Shown here: positions 26,673-35,236 of the stretch, one piece after another
Position numbering within the stretch: the first letter of the stretch is position 1
How the letters are laid out: every line of letters begins with the position of its first letter
The notes under the pieces: generated by a model
What the model saw: only the letters and a program-made list of their open reading frames with translations
Told to the model about the DNA's origin: nothing
Database searches by the model: none
Assembly (NCBI RefSeq): GCF_006439025.1
Contig: NZ_RCYZ01000004.1
Span: 248,001 to 312,000, forward strand
Source of the DNA: Hymenobacter nivis
GTDB taxonomy: Bacteria > Bacteroidota > Bacteroidia > Cytophagales > Hymenobacteraceae
DNA length: 64,000 bases
Direction: 5' to 3'
Position numbers and translations under genes: made by a program

Positions 26673-26948
26673 ATGAAACTTACCACCGAAGCAAAGCAGG
26701 AAATTTTCGAAAAGAATAGCCTGCAACACGTTAAAACCGATACCGGCTCGGCCGAGGCCCAGATTGGCCTCTTCACCCACCGCATCAACCACCTGACGGA
26801 GCACCTGAAGGCGAACAAAAAAGACCACAGCACCCGCCTAGGCCTGCTGAAACTGGTCGGCAAGCGCCGCCGCATGTTGGACTACCTCCAGCACCGCGAA
26901 ATCAACCGCTACCGTGCCATCATCAAAGAGCTGGGCATCCGTAAGTAG
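26673..26948 (+). CDS. rpsO: Ribosomal protein uS15
   Basis: A 91-residue uS15, full length: MKLTTEAKQEIFEKNSL, then TGSAEAQIGLFTHRINHLTEHLK and RLGLLKLVGKRRRMLDYLQ. It binds 16S rRNA in platform assembly. As in many bacteria it precedes pnp, but here a hairpin terminator lies between them. Confidence 0.97.
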   Translation: MKLTTEAKQEIFEKNSLQHVKTDTGSAEAQIGLFTHRINHLTEHLKANKKDHSTRLGLLKLVGKRRRMLDYLQHREINRYRAIIKELGIRK

Positions 26949-26961
26949 GTCCAATGCTTGA

Positions 26962-27004
26962 GAGTAGGGAGCCTTCCAATGGGAGGTTCCCTACTCTTTT
27001 TTTT
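26962..27004 (+). terminator. Terminator of rpsO
   Basis: GAGTAGGGA (26962-26970) pairs with TCCCTACTC (26988-26996), with further CCT/AGG pairing inside, then eight T. Confidence 0.9.
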
Positions 27005-27123
27005 GCCTGTTGCGAGAAGTGAGTCGGGAGCCATGCGCTGCGCTTTTGTGTTCAGCGTTTACGCCACGCCCCCGCCCAGCGATGCTCACTTCTCCTGTCA
27101 CTTATCCTCTCTTCTCCAACTGA

Positions 27124-29289
27124 ATGCCCGCCCCTCACGCCATTACCAAAACCCTGGCCCTGCCCGACGGCCGCCAGATTTCCATTGAAACCGGCAAGCT
27201 GGCCAAATTTGCCGACGGCGCCGTAGTGGTTCGCCTCGGCGACACCATGCTGCTGGCCACGGTGGTATCGGCCCCCAGCCAGCGCGACGGCGTCGATTTC
27301 CTGCCCCTGTCGGTTGATTACCAGGAAAAATTTGGCTCGGCTGGCAAGATTCCCGGCTCGTTTCAGCGCCGCGAAGGCCGCTTGAGCGACTACGAAATCC
27401 TGATTTGCCGCCTCGTGGACCGCATCCTGCGGCCCATGTTCCCCAAAGACTACCACTACGAGGTGCAGGTGATGATTACCCTCATCTCGGCCGATAAAGA
27501 AGTGCAGCCCGACGCCCTGGCTGCCCTGGCCGCTTCGGCCGCTCTGTCAATTTCGGACATTCCGTTTGCCGGCCCAATTTCGGAAGTGCGCGTGGCCCGC
27601 ATCGACGGCCAGTTCCAGATCAACCCCAAAACCTCGGACTTGGCGCGTGCCGACATGGACCTGATGGTGGGTGCTACTGCCGACTCCGTGGCCATGGTGG
27701 AAGGCGCCATGAAGGAAGTGAGCGAGGAAGAGATGGTCGCCGCCATTGCCTTCGGCCACGAAGCCATTAAGGCCCAGTGCCAATTGCAAAAGGAATTGGC
27801 TGAAGCGGTGGGCCGTACGCCCGAGTCACAGCCCCGCGAGTATCCTAAGTACGAGGAAAACGAGGCGCTGAAGAAACTCGTCAGCGACGGCGTGTACCAG
27901 GGGGCCTACGATGTGGCCCGCACCGGCAACACCAGCAAGGGCGGCCGCAAGGAAGGCTTCTCGGGCGTGAAAAAAGCGTTCCTGGAAAAGCTGTTGGTTG
28001 AGCAGCCCGAGCTGGACATGAAGATGTTCAGCCGTTACTACTCGTCGGCTGAGAAGAAGGCCATCCGCGACATGATGGTGAAGGAGCGCGTGCGCCTCGA
28101 CGGCCGCCAGCTCACCGAAATCCGCCCCATCTGGTCGGAAATCAACTACCTGCCCGGGGCCCATGGCTCGGCCATCTTCACCCGCGGCGAAACCCAGAGC
28201 CTGACCACGGCCACGCTCGGCACCAAGCTCGACGAGCAGATTGTGGACCAGCCGCTGGCCAAGGGCTACTCCAAATTCATGCTGCACTACAACTTCCCCG
28301 GTTTCTCGACCGGTGAGGTGAAGCCCAACCGCGGCGCCGGTCGCCGCGAAATCGGCCACGGCAACTTGGCTCTGCGCTCGCTGCGCCAAGTGCTGCCGTC
28401 CGACGACGAAAACCCCTACACCATCCGCATCGTGTCGGACATCCTGGAGTCGAACGGGTCAAGCTCGATGGCTACCGTGTGCGCCGGCTCGCTAGCGCTG
28501 ATGGATGCTGGCGTGAAGATTTCGGCCGCCGTGGCCGGCATCGCCATGGGCCTCGTGCAGGACAAGGAAACCGGCGAGTACGCCGTGCTTTCGGACATCC
28601 TGGGCGATGAGGACCACCTCGGTGACATGGACTTCAAGGTAACGGGCACTGAGAAAGGGATTTGCGCCTGTCAGATGGACATCAAAATCCAGGGCCTGAG
28701 CAATGAGATTCTGACCGCTGCGCTGCATCAGGCTCGCGAAGGCCGCCTGCACATTCTGCGTGAGATGGCCAAGACCATTGCCGCGCCGGCTGCCGAGCTG
28801 AAGGCGCACACGCCCCGCTCGCATAAGATGCTGATCGACAAAGAGTTTATCGGTGCCATCATTGGGCCGGGCGGCAAAGTCATCCAGCAGATCCAGAAGG
28901 ACACCAACGCCACGGTGATCATCGAGGAGAAGGACGAGAAAGGCCACGTAAGCATCTACGCTTCGAACCAAACCGACATGCAGGGGGCCATTGACCGTAT
29001 CCGGGCCATTGCGGCGCAGCCAGAAATCGGCGAAACCTACAAGGGTAAAGTGCGCAGCATTCAGCCCTACGGCGCGTTTGTGGAGATTATGCCCGGCAAA
29101 GACGGCTTGCTGCACATATCAGAAGTGACGCACGAGCGCATCCAGAGCCTGGAAGGGTTATTGGAAGTAGGCCAGGAAATTGACGTGAAACTGGTGGATA
29201 TTGACAAGAAAACTGGTAAGTACCGCCTCTCGCGGAAAGTATTGCTGCCGAAGCCCGAAGGTGCGGCCGCAGACAACGGCCAGGCGTAA
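27124..29289 (+). CDS. pnp: Polyribonucleotide nucleotidyltransferase
   Basis: A 721-residue PNPase, the phosphorolytic 3'-5' exoribonuclease. Two RNase PH domains (first near 15-145, second near 320-550, with FTRGETQSL and the catalytic region [23 protein letters not shown]), a helical domain between them, a KH domain with [11 protein letters not shown] at about 580-590, and a C-terminal S1 domain ([29 protein letters not shown]). Full length. The leader is G-poor and partly repeated (TCACTTCTCCTG, then TCACTTATCC). A hairpin follows the stop. Confidence 0.97.
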   Translation: MPAPHAITKTLALPDGRQISIETGKLAKFADGAVVVRLGDTMLLATVVSAPSQRDGVDFLPLSVDYQEKFGSAGKIPGSFQRREGRLSDYEILICRLVDRILRPMFPKDYHYEVQVMITLISADKEVQPDALAALAASAALSISDIPFAGPISEVRVARIDGQFQINPKTSDLARADMDLMVGATADSVAMVEGAMKEVSEEEMVAAIAFGHEAIKAQCQLQKELAEAVGRTPESQPREYPKYEENEALKKLVSDGVYQGAYDVARTGNTSKGGRKEGFSGVKKAFLEKLLVEQPELDMKMFSRYYSSAEKKAIRDMMVKERVRLDGRQLTEIRPIWSEINYLPGAHGSAIFTRGETQSLTTATLGTKLDEQIVDQPLAKGYSKFMLHYNFPGFSTGEVKPNRGAGRREIGHGNLALRSLRQVLPSDDENPYTIRIVSDILESNGSSSMATVCAGSLALMDAGVKISAAVAGIAMGLVQDKETGEYAVLSDILGDEDHLGDMDFKVTGTEKGICACQMDIKIQGLSNEILTAALHQAREGRLHILREMAKTIAAPAAELKAHTPRSHKMLIDKEFIGAIIGPGGKVIQQIQKDTNATVIIEEKDEKGHVSIYASNQTDMQGAIDRIRAIAAQPEIGETYKGKVRSIQPYGAFVEIMPGKDGLLHISEVTHERIQSLEGLLEVGQEIDVKLVDIDKKTGKYRLSRKVLLPKPEGAAADNGQA

Positions 29290-29308
29290 CACTACGGCCC
29301 GAACTTTC

Positions 29309-29338
29309 GTCAAAGGAAGCCTGTTGGTTTCCTTTGAC
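29309..29338 (+). terminator. Hairpin after pnp
   Basis: GTCAAAGGAA (29309-29318) pairs perfectly with TTCCTTTGAC (29329-29338), extended inward by GCC/GGT. The downstream T tract is weak, so termination may be partial or the hairpin may only protect the mRNA end. Confidence 0.65.
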
Positions 29339-29406
29339 TCTCGGTTTATCGTTAGCTGTTATTTTTAGTCAACTATCACCCTCAGTTATCGTCTTTACCT
29401 CTTTCC

Positions 29407-30270
29407 ATGAGACAGTTAAAAATCAGCAAGCAGATTACCAACCGCGAAAGCCAATCGCTGGATAAGTATCTCCAGGAGATTGGGCGGGTGGATTTGCTCA
29501 CCCCCGATGAGGAGGTGACCCTGGCCCAGCGCATTCGCGACGGGGACCAGCAGGCGCTGGAAAAGCTTACCAAAGCCAACTTGCGCTTTGTGGTGTCGGT
29601 AGCAAAACAATATCAGAACCAGGGGCTTAGCCTTGGTGACCTCATCAATGAGGGGAACCTGGGCTTGATCAAAGCCGCCAAGCGTTTTGACGAAACCCGT
29701 GGTTTTAAATTCATTTCGTACGCCGTGTGGTGGATTCGCCAGTCCATCCTGCAGGCCCTGGCCGAGCAAAGCCGCATCGTGCGCCTGCCCCTTAATCGGG
29801 TGGGCTCGTTGAACAAAATCAGCAAGTCGTTTTCAGAACTGGAGCAGAAGTTTGAGCGCGAGCCTTCGCCTGAGGAAATTGCCGAAGTGCTGGAGCTGAC
29901 CACCTCGGAAGTGGTGGACACGCTCAAAATTTCGGGCCGCCACGTGTCGGTGGATGCGCCGTTTGTGCAAGGCGAGGAAAACCGCCTGCTCGACGTGCTC
30001 GAAAATGAGGACGAGGAATCGCCCGACATGGCTTTGATGAACGACTCGCTCCGCAAGGAAGTGCAGCGTGCGCTGAGCACGCTCACCAAGCGCGAGGCCG
30101 ACGTTATTACCCTGTACTTCGGCTTGAATGGCGAAGCCGCCCTGACGCTGGAAGAAATTGGCGAGAAGTTCAACCTGACCCGCGAGCGGGTGCGCCAGAT
30201 CAAGGAAAAAGCCATTCGCCGCCTGCGTCATACCTCGCGCTCGAAGGCGCTGAAGCCTTATTTGGGTTAA
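29407..30270 (+). CDS. rpoD: Primary sigma factor of RNA polymerase (sigma-70, Bacteroidota type)
   Basis: A 287-residue sigma factor without region 1.1. Region 1.2 [25 protein letters not shown], region 2 [38 protein letters not shown] then [22 protein letters not shown] (promoter melting and -7 recognition), region 3 and region 4 ([30 protein letters not shown]). This is the short primary sigma of the phylum that recognises TTG / TAnnTTTG promoters, consistent with the boxes found in this window. A terminator follows at once. Confidence 0.93.
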   Translation: MRQLKISKQITNRESQSLDKYLQEIGRVDLLTPDEEVTLAQRIRDGDQQALEKLTKANLRFVVSVAKQYQNQGLSLGDLINEGNLGLIKAAKRFDETRGFKFISYAVWWIRQSILQALAEQSRIVRLPLNRVGSLNKISKSFSELEQKFEREPSPEEIAEVLELTTSEVVDTLKISGRHVSVDAPFVQGEENRLLDVLENEDEESPDMALMNDSLRKEVQRALSTLTKREADVITLYFGLNGEAALTLEEIGEKFNLTRERVRQIKEKAIRRLRHTSRSKALKPYLG

Positions 30271-30293
30271 TTCTACTTAATTTTGCAATGCAT

Positions 30294-30324
30294 AAAAACC
30301 CCGGCTGTAAGGTTGGGGTTTTTT
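30294..30324. terminator. Terminator after rpoD
   Basis: AAAAACCCC (30294-30302) pairs with GGGGTTTTTT (30315-30324) with partial inner pairing and a T run. Confidence 0.85.
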
Positions 30325-30415
30325 GCTAGCGGCGGGGCTACTGGCCCCGCTTTGTTTCTTATCAGTTATGGGGCCCCCAGCCCCGTGCTACGGCCCCAGG
30401 GGCCCTACTTACAAC

Positions 30416-31351
30416 ATGTCGCAACACCACAAGTGCCTGATCATTGGTTCGGGCCCCGCGGGCTATACCGCCGCTATCTACGCCGCCCGGGCCAACATGG
30501 CCCCCGTCATGTACATGGGCCTGCAGCCCGGCGGGCAGCTCACCATCACGAATGACGTGGAGAATTTCCCTGGCTACCCCGATGGCATCATGGGCCCCGA
30601 GATGATGGAGGACCTGAAGAAGCAGGCTACCCGCTTCGGAACCGATATCCGCTACGGCATTGCTACGAAGGTGGACTTCTCCAGCCACCCGCACAAAATC
30701 ACCATCGACGAAACGACGGAACTGACGGCCGACGCCGTGATCATCGCCACCGGGGCCTCTGCCAAATGGCTTGGGCTGCCATCGGAAGCGCGGTTGAACG
30801 GCTCGGGTGTATCGGCCTGCGCCGTATGTGACGGGTTCTTCTACCGGGGCCAGGAAGTGGCCATTGTGGGGGCCGGCGACACGGCGGCAGAGGAAGCCAC
30901 GTACCTGGCCAACCTGGCCAGCAAGGTGACCATGATTGTGCGAAAGGGCGAGATGAAGGCCTCGAAAATCATGCAGCAGCGCGTGCTCGACAACCCCAAG
31001 ATCGAGGTGCTGTTTGATACGGCCACCGACGAAATTTTGGGCGAGCACGCCGTGGAAGGCGTGCGGGTGAAAAACCTGCTGACCCACGAAACCCGCGAAA
31101 TTGCCCTTACCGGCTTTTTTGTAGCCATTGGGCACGAGCCGAACTCCAAGATTTTCCAGCCTTACCTGCACCACGACGAGCAGGGCTACCTGAAGACGCT
31201 GCCCGGCACGAGCAAGACCAACGTGGACGGTGTGTTTGCCTGCGGCGACGTGCAGGACTTCACCTACCGCCAAGCCGTGACGGCGGCCGGTACCGGCTGC
31301 ATGGCCGCCCTCGACGCCGAGCGGTACTTGGCTGCCTTGGGCCTGCATTAA
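30416..31351 (+). CDS. trxB: Thioredoxin-disulfide reductase
   Basis: A 311-residue FAD/NADPH enzyme that reduces thioredoxin. Start ATG 30416 (MSQHHKCLIIGSGPAGYTAA), which carries the FAD-binding GSGPAG. The redox pair is Cys135-Ala-Val-Cys138 in the NADPH domain, followed by the NADPH-binding VGAGDTAAEEA. The C-terminal GVFACGDVQD is the second FAD motif. Full length. It probably stands as its own unit between terminators, with the M23 peptidase 28 bases downstream. Confidence 0.95.
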   Translation: MSQHHKCLIIGSGPAGYTAAIYAARANMAPVMYMGLQPGGQLTITNDVENFPGYPDGIMGPEMMEDLKKQATRFGTDIRYGIATKVDFSSHPHKITIDETTELTADAVIIATGASAKWLGLPSEARLNGSGVSACAVCDGFFYRGQEVAIVGAGDTAAEEATYLANLASKVTMIVRKGEMKASKIMQQRVLDNPKIEVLFDTATDEILGEHAVEGVRVKNLLTHETREIALTGFFVAIGHEPNSKIFQPYLHHDEQGYLKTLPGTSKTNVDGVFACGDVQDFTYRQAVTAAGTGCMAALDAERYLAALGLH

Positions 31352-31379
31352 TCTTGGTTTTCGCTTTGCTTCCCTGCTT

Positions 31380-32534
31380 TTGCTGCTTCATCACTTAAAA
31401 CTTTTGCGCCCCGTGGCGCTGCTCGTGCTGCTGCTGGCCGGCCTGGGCACGGCCCCGGTGGGGGCCCAGGGCCGGCGGCCGGCGCACCCCAAAAACGAGC
31501 GCACGGGCCGCCGGTCGGACTTCTTCCGGGTGAAAACCCCGCGCATGAAGTACGTGCGGCCCGACACCACGACGATCATCGAAACGGAGGAAATCCACGA
31601 CGAAAACTCTGATGCGGCCAAGTCGCTGCGCTTCAATCCGGCCAAAAAGCTGAGCATCGTGAGCGAGGACACGACCACGCTCAACGAAGGGGGGCAAGAG
31701 ATTGTGGAGATGTCGGAGGAGGTGCTCATCGACTCGTCGTGGGTGAAAGTGGCGGGCTACTACTCCATCTGGGACACGCACAGCATCAACCCCTACCACG
31801 TGGACGGCCGCCGCTTCCGCGACTCGGTGAACTTGAAGCTGACCGATGCCAGCCGCGAGCGGTTCAGCCAGATGCCCATGGCGGCGACGCCCATTACCTC
31901 AGGCTTCGGCTTCCGGGGCTACCGCTGGCATTTCGGCGTGGACCTGGACCTGGAAACGGGCGACTCGGTGAAGGCCGTGTTTGACGGGGTGGTGCGCGTG
32001 AGTAAGTGGGACGGGGCCGGCTACGGCAACTACTTGCTGGTGCGCCATTACAACGGCCTCGAAACCCTTTATGGCCACCTGAGCAAGGCGCTGGTGCCGG
32101 TGGGCACGTTTGTAAAAGCCGGCGAGCTCATTGCCTACGGCGGCAGCACGGGCCATAGCTCGGGCTCGCACCTGCACTTTGAGGTGCGCTACCAAGGCAA
32201 CCCCATCAACCCGATTCAGCTATACGACTTCCCCGAGAACAAGCTGCGCAAGGACAACTTCACCATCACATCTGCCCTGTTTGATTATTACAGCCGGGCC
32301 TTGCAGCGCGGTGGCGGCAGCCTCACCGGCGGCCGGCGCAGCAGTAGCAGCAGCGCCAGGGGTAGCCGCCGTGGGGCCCCCAGCGCCGCGCGCGTGGTGG
32401 TGTCGCATCGCGTGCGCCCGGGCGATACGCTCTCAGAGGTGGCTGAAAAGTACGGCGTGGGCTTGAGCACCCTCAAGCGCCTGAACCCAGGTGTTAAAAA
32501 GCTGCAACCTGGCAAAAAGCTGCGCATCAAATAA
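31380..32534 (+). CDS. M23 family peptidase with C-terminal LysM domain
   Basis: A 384-residue exported peptidoglycan hydrolase. TTG at 31380 is the only start that provides a signal peptide (LLHHLKLLRPVALLVLLLAG, cleavage near AQG30). Residues 170-285 form the M23 zinc metallopeptidase: His184 and Asp188 in HFGVD, then HLHFEV with His264 and His266. A Ser/Gly/Arg-rich linker at 312-332 leads to one LysM domain at about 337-384 (VVSHRVRPGDTLSEVAEKYGV...LNPGVKKLQPGKKL). It probably trims peptidoglycan cross-links. The stop codon touches the left inverted repeat of a non-coding element. Confidence 0.92.
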   Translation: MLLHHLKLLRPVALLVLLLAGLGTAPVGAQGRRPAHPKNERTGRRSDFFRVKTPRMKYVRPDTTTIIETEEIHDENSDAAKSLRFNPAKKLSIVSEDTTTLNEGGQEIVEMSEEVLIDSSWVKVAGYYSIWDTHSINPYHVDGRRFRDSVNLKLTDASRERFSQMPMAATPITSGFGFRGYRWHFGVDLDLETGDSVKAVFDGVVRVSKWDGAGYGNYLLVRHYNGLETLYGHLSKALVPVGTFVKAGELIAYGGSTGHSSGSHLHFEVRYQGNPINPIQLYDFPENKLRKDNFTITSALFDYYSRALQRGGGSLTGGRRSSSSSARGSRRGAPSAARVVVSHRVRPGDTLSEVAEKYGVGLSTLKRLNPGVKKLQPGKKLRIK

Positions 32535-32772
32535 GATCGCAGATTTTGCAGATCTAGGGGATTGCGCAGATGTAGCAGCCCGATTTGAACGAGCGTTTGA
32601 GGTTGTAAACTTGAGCGGCTACGCTGGTTCACTACGGTGATAACTGAGTAGCTAGCTGAGTAGATGGCTGTGCCAAGACAGAAGTAGCATCGTAAGTAAG
32701 AAGCAAAGCAGTAACAAAACAGAAGTAATCGCTGAATCTGCGTAATCCCCTAAATCTGCAAAATCTGTGATC
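32535..32772. repeat. MITE-like element with 38-bp terminal inverted repeats
   Basis: The left arm at 32535-32572 (GATCGCAGATTTTGCAGATC...) and the right arm at 32735-32772 are reverse complements with about 34 of 38 positions identical. Each contains CAGATTTTGCAGAT, TAGGGGATT and CGCAGAT. The inner 162 bases have no open frame of note and carry ACAGAAGTA twice (near 32680 and 32719). The left arm starts at the base after the M23 stop codon; the right arm supplies the GTG start of bshB1. No target duplication was obvious. It looks like a small non-autonomous element or an extragenic palindromic repeat. Confidence 0.75.
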
Positions 32773-33495
32773 AAGGTAGACGTACTGGCCCTGGGGGCCC
32801 ACCCCGACGATGTGGAGATGTCGTGCGCCGGCACGCTGCTGGCGGCCCGCGCCGCGGGCAAAACCATTGGTGTGGTCGACTTCACCCGCGGCGAGCTGGG
32901 CACCCGCGGCAGCGTAGAAATCCGCGCCGCCGAAGCCGCCGCAGCCAGCAAAATTCTGGGCTTGAGTGTGCGCGAAAACCTGGGGATGCCCGATGGCTTT
33001 TTTCGCAACGACCGCGAGCATCAGTTGCCGCTCATTGCCGCGCTGCGCCGCTACCAGCCCGACGTGGTGCTGTGCAACGCCGTGGCCGACCGCCACCCCG
33101 ACCACGGCAAGGGGGCCCAACTGGCCATCGACGCCTGCTTTTTGAGCGGCCTGCGCATGATTGAAACGCTGGACGAAAACGGCCAGCCCCAGGCGCCCTG
33201 GCGGCCCCGCAAGGTGTACCACTACATCCAAGACCAGCAGCTAGTGCCGGCTTTCGTGGTGGACATTACGCCTTACTGGCAGGGCAAGTGGGACGCCATC
33301 CACGCCTTCGGCAGCCAGTTCTTCAACCCCAACGCCGACCCCGGGGCCCCCGCCACGTACCTGTCGGGCCAGGCGTTCGAGCGATTTATGGAAGCCCGGG
33401 CCCGCGAGTTCGGCCACATCATCGGCGCAGAATTTGGTGAAGGCTTCACCGCCGCCCGGCCAGTAGGCGTGCGCGAGATTACGGAATTGGTGTAA
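32767..33495 (+). CDS. bshB1: Bacillithiol biosynthesis deacetylase BshB1
   Basis: A 242-residue zinc deacetylase of the PIG-L/LmbE family that deacetylates GlcNAc-malate in bacillithiol synthesis. The motif GAHPDDVEMSC (His12, Asp14, Asp15) binds zinc; ADRHPDHGKGAQLAIDACFLSGL and the AFGSQF segment are typical of BshB1. The start is GTG 32767, giving MIKVDVLALGAHPDD, and this codon lies in the right arm of an inverted repeat. The presence of this enzyme implies that the cell uses bacillithiol as its low-molecular-weight thiol; bshA and bshC must lie elsewhere. Confidence 0.92.
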   Translation: MIKVDVLALGAHPDDVEMSCAGTLLAARAAGKTIGVVDFTRGELGTRGSVEIRAAEAAAASKILGLSVRENLGMPDGFFRNDREHQLPLIAALRRYQPDVVLCNAVADRHPDHGKGAQLAIDACFLSGLRMIETLDENGQPQAPWRPRKVYHYIQDQQLVPAFVVDITPYWQGKWDAIHAFGSQFFNPNADPGAPATYLSGQAFERFMEARAREFGHIIGAEFGEGFTAARPVGVREITELV

Positions 33496-33559
33496 GTACG
33501 CGGAGCTTTGTACTAGCCGACGGCTTTTGTAATGGGTTGATCCGGTATATGTTGATTAG

Positions 33560-33603
33560 ACGCAAAGCGTCCGGCTGACTTAGCCGGACGCTTTGCGTTT
33601 TTT
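33560..33603 (+). terminator. Terminator of bshB1
   Basis: A perfect stem of about 17 bp, ACGCAAAGCGTCCGGCT (33560-33576) with its complement (33582-33598), then six T. Confidence 0.93.
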
Positions 33604-33628
33604 AATACTGGCCGGGGCCCCTAATTAT

Positions 33629-34621
33629 TTACCCCAACTTCAATACCCGGTCCGCGTTGCCGTGCGCCAGTTTTTCCAGGTCGACCGGGGGCATTTGCAG
33701 GCCGGCTAGAAATTGCTGGCCGGCCACGTTGGGCGCAAATGGGTAATCGATGGAAAAGAGGATGCGTTCGAGGCCGAAGGTGGCCAGGGCGGCTTCGAGG
33801 GGCGGGCGGGTGAAGATGCCGCTGGTGGTGAGGTACACTTGGTCGCGCAAGGTTTGGGACACGGTGCGCGGGAGCTGGGTTTCAGCCTGGGGCATCACCT
33901 GGTCGCAGCGGGCCATCATCACGGGCAGGGTTTCGCCCATGTGGCCGATGATGAGCTGGAGGCGCGGGTACTGATCGAGCGTGCCCGAGAGGACGAGGCG
34001 CAGCACGTGCACGGCGGTTTCAGCGTGCCAACCGAAGCCAGCCATGGCCAGGCGCTGGTCGAGGCCGTGGGGCAGGTGGCTGTAGTAGGCATCGCGCACG
34101 GCCTGGGGCGGGATGCCGGGGTGCAGGTACAGCGGCACACCCAGTGCCTCGGCCCGGGCCAGCAGCGGGGCAAACTGCGGGTCGTCGAGAAACAGGCCGT
34201 TAATGGTGCCGCTCAGCAGGGCCCCCACGAAACCGTGGGTTTCCACGGCGCGGGCCAGCTCGTCGGCGGCTGCGGCAGGGGCCGTGGTGGGCAGGTGCGC
34301 GAAGCCGGCGAAGCGGCCGGGGTGCGCGGCAATGGCCTGGGCCAGGCGGTCGTTGTATTCGCGAGCGAAAGCGGGGCCTTCGGTGGGCGGCAGCAGCTCG
34401 GCGCCGGGGCCCGCCACCGACAGCACCTGCACCGTGACGCCGGCCTCGTCCATCAGGCGGAGGCGCAGGGGCCCTATTTCTTCCAGTTTTGCCTGCTGCG
34501 CGTGCACTGGCGAGTTGGGGGCATCGGCGGTGGGCCAGCCCGCTTGCGCCCGCACGGCGGGGCTGATGCGGTTGACCAAGTCGGGAAAGGAAACGTGTTC
34601 TTCGAGGGCGACGATGCGCAT
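33629..34621 (-). CDS. Amidohydrolase family protein (ACMSD/decarboxylase-like)
   Basis: A 330-residue TIM-barrel metal-dependent enzyme of the amidohydrolase-2 family that includes aminocarboxymuconate-semialdehyde and gamma-resorcylate decarboxylases. Start ATG 34621 (MRIVALEEHVSFPD), giving the E-x-H metal motif in place of H-x-H. Further ligands are in VPLYLHPGIP (His), LIIGHMGETLP (His) and ILFSIDYPFAP (Asp). The substrate is probably an aromatic carboxylate or related compound; it cannot be fixed from sequence. It is in the same orientation as, but 80 bases from, the YceI gene. Confidence 0.88.
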   Translation of the reverse strand: MRIVALEEHVSFPDLVNRISPAVRAQAGWPTADAPNSPVHAQQAKLEEIGPLRLRLMDEAGVTVQVLSVAGPGAELLPPTEGPAFAREYNDRLAQAIAAHPGRFAGFAHLPTTAPAAAADELARAVETHGFVGALLSGTINGLFLDDPQFAPLLARAEALGVPLYLHPGIPPQAVRDAYYSHLPHGLDQRLAMAGFGWHAETAVHVLRLVLSGTLDQYPRLQLIIGHMGETLPVMMARCDQVMPQAETQLPRTVSQTLRDQVYLTTSGIFTRPPLEAALATFGLERILFSIDYPFAPNVAGQQFLAGLQMPPVDLEKLAHGNADRVLKLG

Positions 34622-34703
34622 GGCCGGTAGGAGGTGGGTGGACGGAGGGGTTCGTCGGTTCAACGGCCCGGCCGGGCGGCGGGTTGGGGCCCCGTACGGG
34701 GCC

Positions 34704-35234
34704 CTACTGGCCGGCGGCGGTCCTGGCCCGTACGCTCACGGTTACCTCATCGGCCAGCACAAGGCTGGTCTTGCCCAGGCCGTAATCGAGTCGGTTGACT
34801 TGGAACTGGCCCCGGAACTCGTGGGCCGCCGATACGGTGAAAGGGATTGTTACGTCGCGCGTGATGCCTTTCATGGTGAGTGCGAACACGCCCTCGAACC
34901 GGCCCGGGCCCACCAGGCGGATGGTTTTGGATTGCAGGGCGATGGTGGGGAACTGCGCCGCATCGAAGTAGTCAGGCTTCTGCAGGTGCTGGTCGCGCAG
35001 CCCGATGCCCGTGCGGATGGTGCTCACCGGGACGGTGGCCTGGATGTGGCCCTGCTCGGGGTGGGCCGGGTCGAACTGAATGGTGGCGTCCACGCCCGCC
35101 AGGGTGCCGTCCACCGTCAGGCCGGCGTTCTTGATCTGAAAGCGAACCGCTGATTCGGCAACTGGGGGCCCCACAGCCCGGGGCCCCCAGGCCAGGCCCC
35201 ACAGCACGCAGCTCAGCGCGAAAAAAAACTTCAT
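34704..35234 (-). CDS. YceI family exported protein
   Basis: A 176-residue periplasmic lipocalin-like protein. A signal peptide covers about residues 1-22 (MKFFFALSCVLWGLAWG). The YceI barrel has SAVRFQIKNAGLTVDGTLAG, VPVSTIRTGIGLRDQHLQKPDYFDAAQFPTI and GDVTIPFT-type strands, ending RLDYGLGKTSLVLADEVTV. The family binds isoprenoid quinones or other lipids. It starts 2 bases after the stop of the dihaem peroxidase gene (TAGCCATG), so the two are coupled and may act together in periplasmic redox chemistry. Confidence 0.92.
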   Translation of the reverse strand: MKFFFALSCVLWGLAWGPRAVGPPVAESAVRFQIKNAGLTVDGTLAGVDATIQFDPAHPEQGHIQATVPVSTIRTGIGLRDQHLQKPDYFDAAQFPTIALQSKTIRLVGPGRFEGVFALTMKGITRDVTIPFTVSAAHEFRGQFQVNRLDYGLGKTSLVLADEVTVSVRARTAAGQ

Positions 35235-35236
35235 GG

